7,941 bases of DNA from Candidatus Rokuibacteriota bacterium (GTDB taxonomy: Bacteria > Methylomirabilota > Methylomirabilia > Rokubacteriales > JACOUJ01): positions 1-7,941 of the forward strand of contig JACOUJ010000123.1 in the NCBI GenBank assembly GCA_016177865.1. The letters run 5' to 3'. The number at the start of each line of letters is the position of its first letter. Positions within the stretch are counted from its first letter, which is position 1. The position numbers were made by a program, and so were the translations under genes. The notes beneath the pieces were generated by a model, which was not told the origin of the DNA, did no database searches, and saw nothing but the letters and a program-made list of their open reading frames with translations. Shown here piece by piece: positions 6,475-7,941 of this stretch.

Positions 6475-6621
6475 CTCGGTCTTCCCGACCCCGGCGTGGC
6501 CTTCGACCAGGAGCGGCTTCTCAAGGACTATGGCCAGGTGGAGGGCTGTGGCAATCTCACGATCGGCGATGTAGTGCCCCGACTCCATGAGCTTGAGGAT
6601 CCGCTCGATCTGCCGTTCCAT
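6475..6621 (-). pseudogene. coxD: Walker A-containing N-terminal fragment of the coxD-like ATPase, out of frame with the rest
   Basis: The ATG at 6619-6621 starts a 49-residue segment that is typical for the N-terminus of MoxR/CoxD ATPases. It includes GHYIADREIATALHLAIVLE and the Walker A motif LLVEGHAGVGKTE (about residues 37-49). Directly after GKTE the family normally has about 20 residues (helix and strand ending in a CYE-like motif) before GLDxxTALYEWNY. Here GLDASTALYEWNY follows at once, in a different frame. The change is therefore a loss of about 60 bases plus a non-multiple of three, not a single-base slip. The start has a good ribosome binding site and lies 16 bases after the nucleotidyltransferase stop. 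Whether the lesion is real or an assembly error cannot be told from the sequence. Confidence 0.85.
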
Positions 6622-6630
6622 CAGATGGGC

Positions 6631-6638
6631 TCCCTCCC
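6631..6638 (-). promoter_or_regulatory. Ribosome binding site of the coxD-like gene
   Basis: The minus strand reads GGGAGGGA nine bases before the ATG at 6619-6621 and overlaps the stop of the preceding nucleotidyltransferase gene. It fixes the true start of the ATPase gene at 6621 rather than at the internal ATG at 6427. Confidence 0.7.
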
Positions 6639-7222
6639 TATGAAAAGTAACGCCGCAAGGCGTCGTAATCCTCTTCTACGTCCAGGTCCTTCAGCGGGAG
6701 GTCGGTCTCGAAGGTGACCCACTCAACCCGACTCGGATCCTCACCCACAATCGTCTTTGCCCCCCGATCTCCCGAGAGCGCTGAGAGCGCGGGAAAGAGC
6801 GCGCGGGCAAAGCACACAGGGTTTCCCTGAACCCCATTATACACGGGCGCGACGATGGGTTTTCCCGCGGTCTCGAACGTCCTGATGATCCGGTTGATCA
6901 CGTCAGGGGTCACGAGCGGCTGATCTCCGAGGAGGATGAGCGCCGCCTCCGCCTCCGGGGAAACCGCCTCAAGGCCGACCCGGAGAGAGCTGGCCATGCC
7001 CGAGGCGTAGTCAGGATTGAGGACGGCCCTTGCGGGGAAGCCGGTGATTTCCCGAGCGACCGCTTCGGCCCCGTGGCCGAGGACGACCACCGTCTCCCTG
7101 ACACGGGAGGAGGAAGCAGCCTCCACCGCCCGGCGAATAACGCTCTGCCCCCCAAGACGGAGGAGGAGCTTCGGGCGCCCGATGCGGCTTGAGGTGCCAG
7201 CCGCCAGGACTAACGCAGAGAC
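6638..7222 (-). CDS. MobA/MocA-like molybdenum cofactor nucleotidyltransferase, start codon unclear
   Basis: This protein belongs to the NTP-transferase family that adds CMP or GMP to molybdopterin (MocA/MobA-like), usual in molybdenum hydroxylase clusters. The frame starts as VSALVLAAGTSSRIGRPKLL, the nucleotide-binding signature LAAGxSxRxGxPK. Later come VVVLGHGAEAV, LILLGDQPLVTPDVI (the GDQP metal/nucleotide motif), GNPVCFARALFPALSALSGDRGAK and a closing DVEEDYDALRRYF, all in family order; the length of about 194 aa is normal. There is no ATG, GTG or TTG in this frame between the upstream in-frame TAG (7286-7288) and the signature; the first is GTG at 7124-7126, which would remove the active-site loop. 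Coordinates here start at the conserved frame. The minus strand reads TTGGGTCTCTGC at the start: with one G fewer, TTG would begin exactly before VSALVLAAG. The stop lies 16 bases before the coxD start. Confidence 0.82.
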   Translation of the reverse strand, partial: VSALVLAAGTSSRIGRPKLLLRLGGQSVIRRAVEAASSSRVRETVVVLGHGAEAVAREITGFPARAVLNPDYASGMASSLRVGLEAVSPEAEAALILLGDQPLVTPDVINRIIRTFETAGKPIVAPVYNGVQGNPVCFARALFPALSALSGDRGAKTIVGEDPSRVEWVTFETDLPLKDLDVEEDYDALRRYFS

Positions 7223-7261
7223 CCAACTCGTCGGAGTATTCGTCCGGCTGACCCAGTGGCA

Positions 7262-7273
7262 GCGCGATCGCGC
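7262..7273. repeat. 12-bp perfect palindrome in the coxM-nucleotidyltransferase gap
   Basis: The bases GCGCGATCGCGC form a perfect palindrome, containing the octamer GCGATCGC, in the short gap after the coxM stop. It could be chance in GC-rich DNA; no function is claimed. Confidence 0.3.
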
Positions 7274-7285
7274 CGTTCGCGCCAG

Positions 7286-7941
7286 CTAGCGAGCACGGGC
7301 CAGGGCTTGCTCCAGGGCGCGCCGTGTGAAGACTGCCGCCAAGTGGCGTTTGTACTCGACTGACCCTGTCAGGTCGGCTGTAGGCTCCACCTGTCCCGAG
7401 GCCTTCTCGGCAGCGGCCTTCAGGGTCGCGGCGTTCAGAGTCTTCCCGGCCAACGCGGCTTCCACGGCCGTAAGGCGAATGGCCTTGGGGCCGAGCCCGG
7501 TCACTCCCACCCGGACCGCCTTACACTTATTCCCGTCCACGGTCAGAACGGCGGCCACGCCCACGATGGCGAAGCGAGAGGCCGGGTGAGGGAATTTCAT
7601 GTAGGCCGTGCCGGTCTTGGGTGGCAGAGCCGGGATGCGAACCTCGGTAAGGATCTCATTCCCTTTGAGCACGGTCGTAAAGAGATCCACAAAAAAATCA
7701 TCCGCCTTGATCCTGCGTTGCCCTTTGGGGCCAGTGGCCACAAACTCGGCGCCGAGGGCGAGGATCGCGGCAGGATAATCGGCCGCTGGGTCGGCATGGG
7801 CGAGGCTGCCACCGAGCGTCCCCTTGTTTCGGACCTGAACGTCACCGATCTGGCCCGCGACTTCCGCCAGGACCGGGCACTTCTTCTTCAAGAGGGTGGA
7901 TGACTCCAGGGTCCAGTGCGTGGTCCCAGCCCCGAGGAGAA
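7286..7941 (-). CDS. coxM: FAD-binding medium subunit of a CO dehydrogenase/xanthine dehydrogenase-family enzyme, 5' end outside window
   Basis: This subunit carries FAD and passes electrons from the iron-sulfur subunit of a three-subunit molybdenum hydroxylase to an acceptor. The frame is open to the window edge: 217 residues are visible of the usual 285-290. Near the visible start, LLGAGTTHWTLESS (1-14) matches the GAxTTH region. VRNKGTLGGSLAHADPAAD (36-54) is the second FAD-binding signature (GTxGGxxxxAxPxxD). The C-terminal CO_deh_flav_C-type domain follows, with FPHPASRFAIVGVAAVL, and the end YKRHLAAVFTRRALEQAL is typical. The substrate (CO or another compound) cannot be read from this subunit: it is decided by the large subunit, which is not here. 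Downstream CoxD/CoxE-type genes favour the CoxLMS branch, but such genes also accompany other members. Confidence 0.92.
   Translation of the reverse strand, partial: LLGAGTTHWTLESSTLLKKKCPVLAEVAGQIGDVQVRNKGTLGGSLAHADPAADYPAAILALGAEFVATGPKGQRRIKADDFFVDLFTTVLKGNEILTEVRIPALPPKTGTAYMKFPHPASRFAIVGVAAVLTVDGNKCKAVRVGVTGLGPKAIRLTAVEAALAGKTLNAATLKAAAEKASGQVEPTADLTGSVEYKRHLAAVFTRRALEQALARAR

Noticed and set aside
6470..6480. Programmed ribosomal frameshift to join the two coxD frames
   Set aside because: A frame switch would not supply the missing block of about 20 residues after Walker A, and there is no clear slippery heptamer here.
7262..7273. Palindrome as an operator
   Set aside because: It is within an apparent operon, short, and GC-rich; chance is a sufficient explanation.

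Overview
The window is a dense, high-GC, fully minus-strand stretch of bacterial chromosome (genes below are given in transcription order, from high to low coordinates). Two functional modules sit side by side. The coding style (tight ATGA overlaps), the CO-dehydrogenase-type molybdenum hydroxylase genes and a palindromic dispersed repeat suggest a soil or groundwater bacterium of the Rokubacteria/NC10 (Methylomirabilota) or deltaproteobacterial kind. That placement is an inference from gene content and memory of similar repeats, not a database result.

Module 1 (7941 to 3177) belongs to a molybdenum hydroxylase (aerobic CO dehydrogenase/xanthine dehydrogenase family) cluster. It holds the FAD-binding medium subunit (coxM-like, 5' end outside the window), a MobA/MocA-like nucleotidyltransferase for molybdenum cofactor modification, a MoxR/CoxD-type AAA+ ATPase and a CoxE-type von Willebrand factor A protein. 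The CoxD/CoxE pair is the known type of ATPase plus MIDAS-protein partner used in active-site maturation. The most striking feature is a 491-residue intein (4799..6271) inserted directly after the Walker B motif of the CoxD-like ATPase. It has complete splice-junction residues, a LAGLIDADG (DOD) homing endonuclease core and two helix-turn-helix-like segments. The same ATPase is broken near its Walker A motif (about 6475): a block of roughly 20 residues is absent and the reading frame shifts.

A 148-bp imperfect palindromic repeat (3031..3178) separates the modules and reaches into the coxE stop codon.

Module 2 (3019 to 1) is a cell-envelope/housekeeping operon: a YbbR/CdaR-like membrane protein, phosphoglucosamine mutase glmM, a zinc metalloprotease of the metzincin type, a secreted 149-aa protein of unknown function, and the start of acpS (holo-ACP synthase, 3' end outside the window). 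The cdaA gene that commonly precedes ybbR/cdaR is not present. The glmM/metalloprotease boundary is abnormal: glmM loses its conserved C-terminal helix after residue 434, and the metalloprotease frame runs in without a start codon or signal peptide, as if a segment were deleted around 1260.

Three separate reading-frame anomalies (about 1260, about 6475, about 7222) mean either that the locus is decaying or that the assembly has small errors. Read-level evidence is needed before biological meaning is attached to them. No RNA genes or CRISPR arrays were seen, and no stretch longer than about 160 bases lacks a gene.
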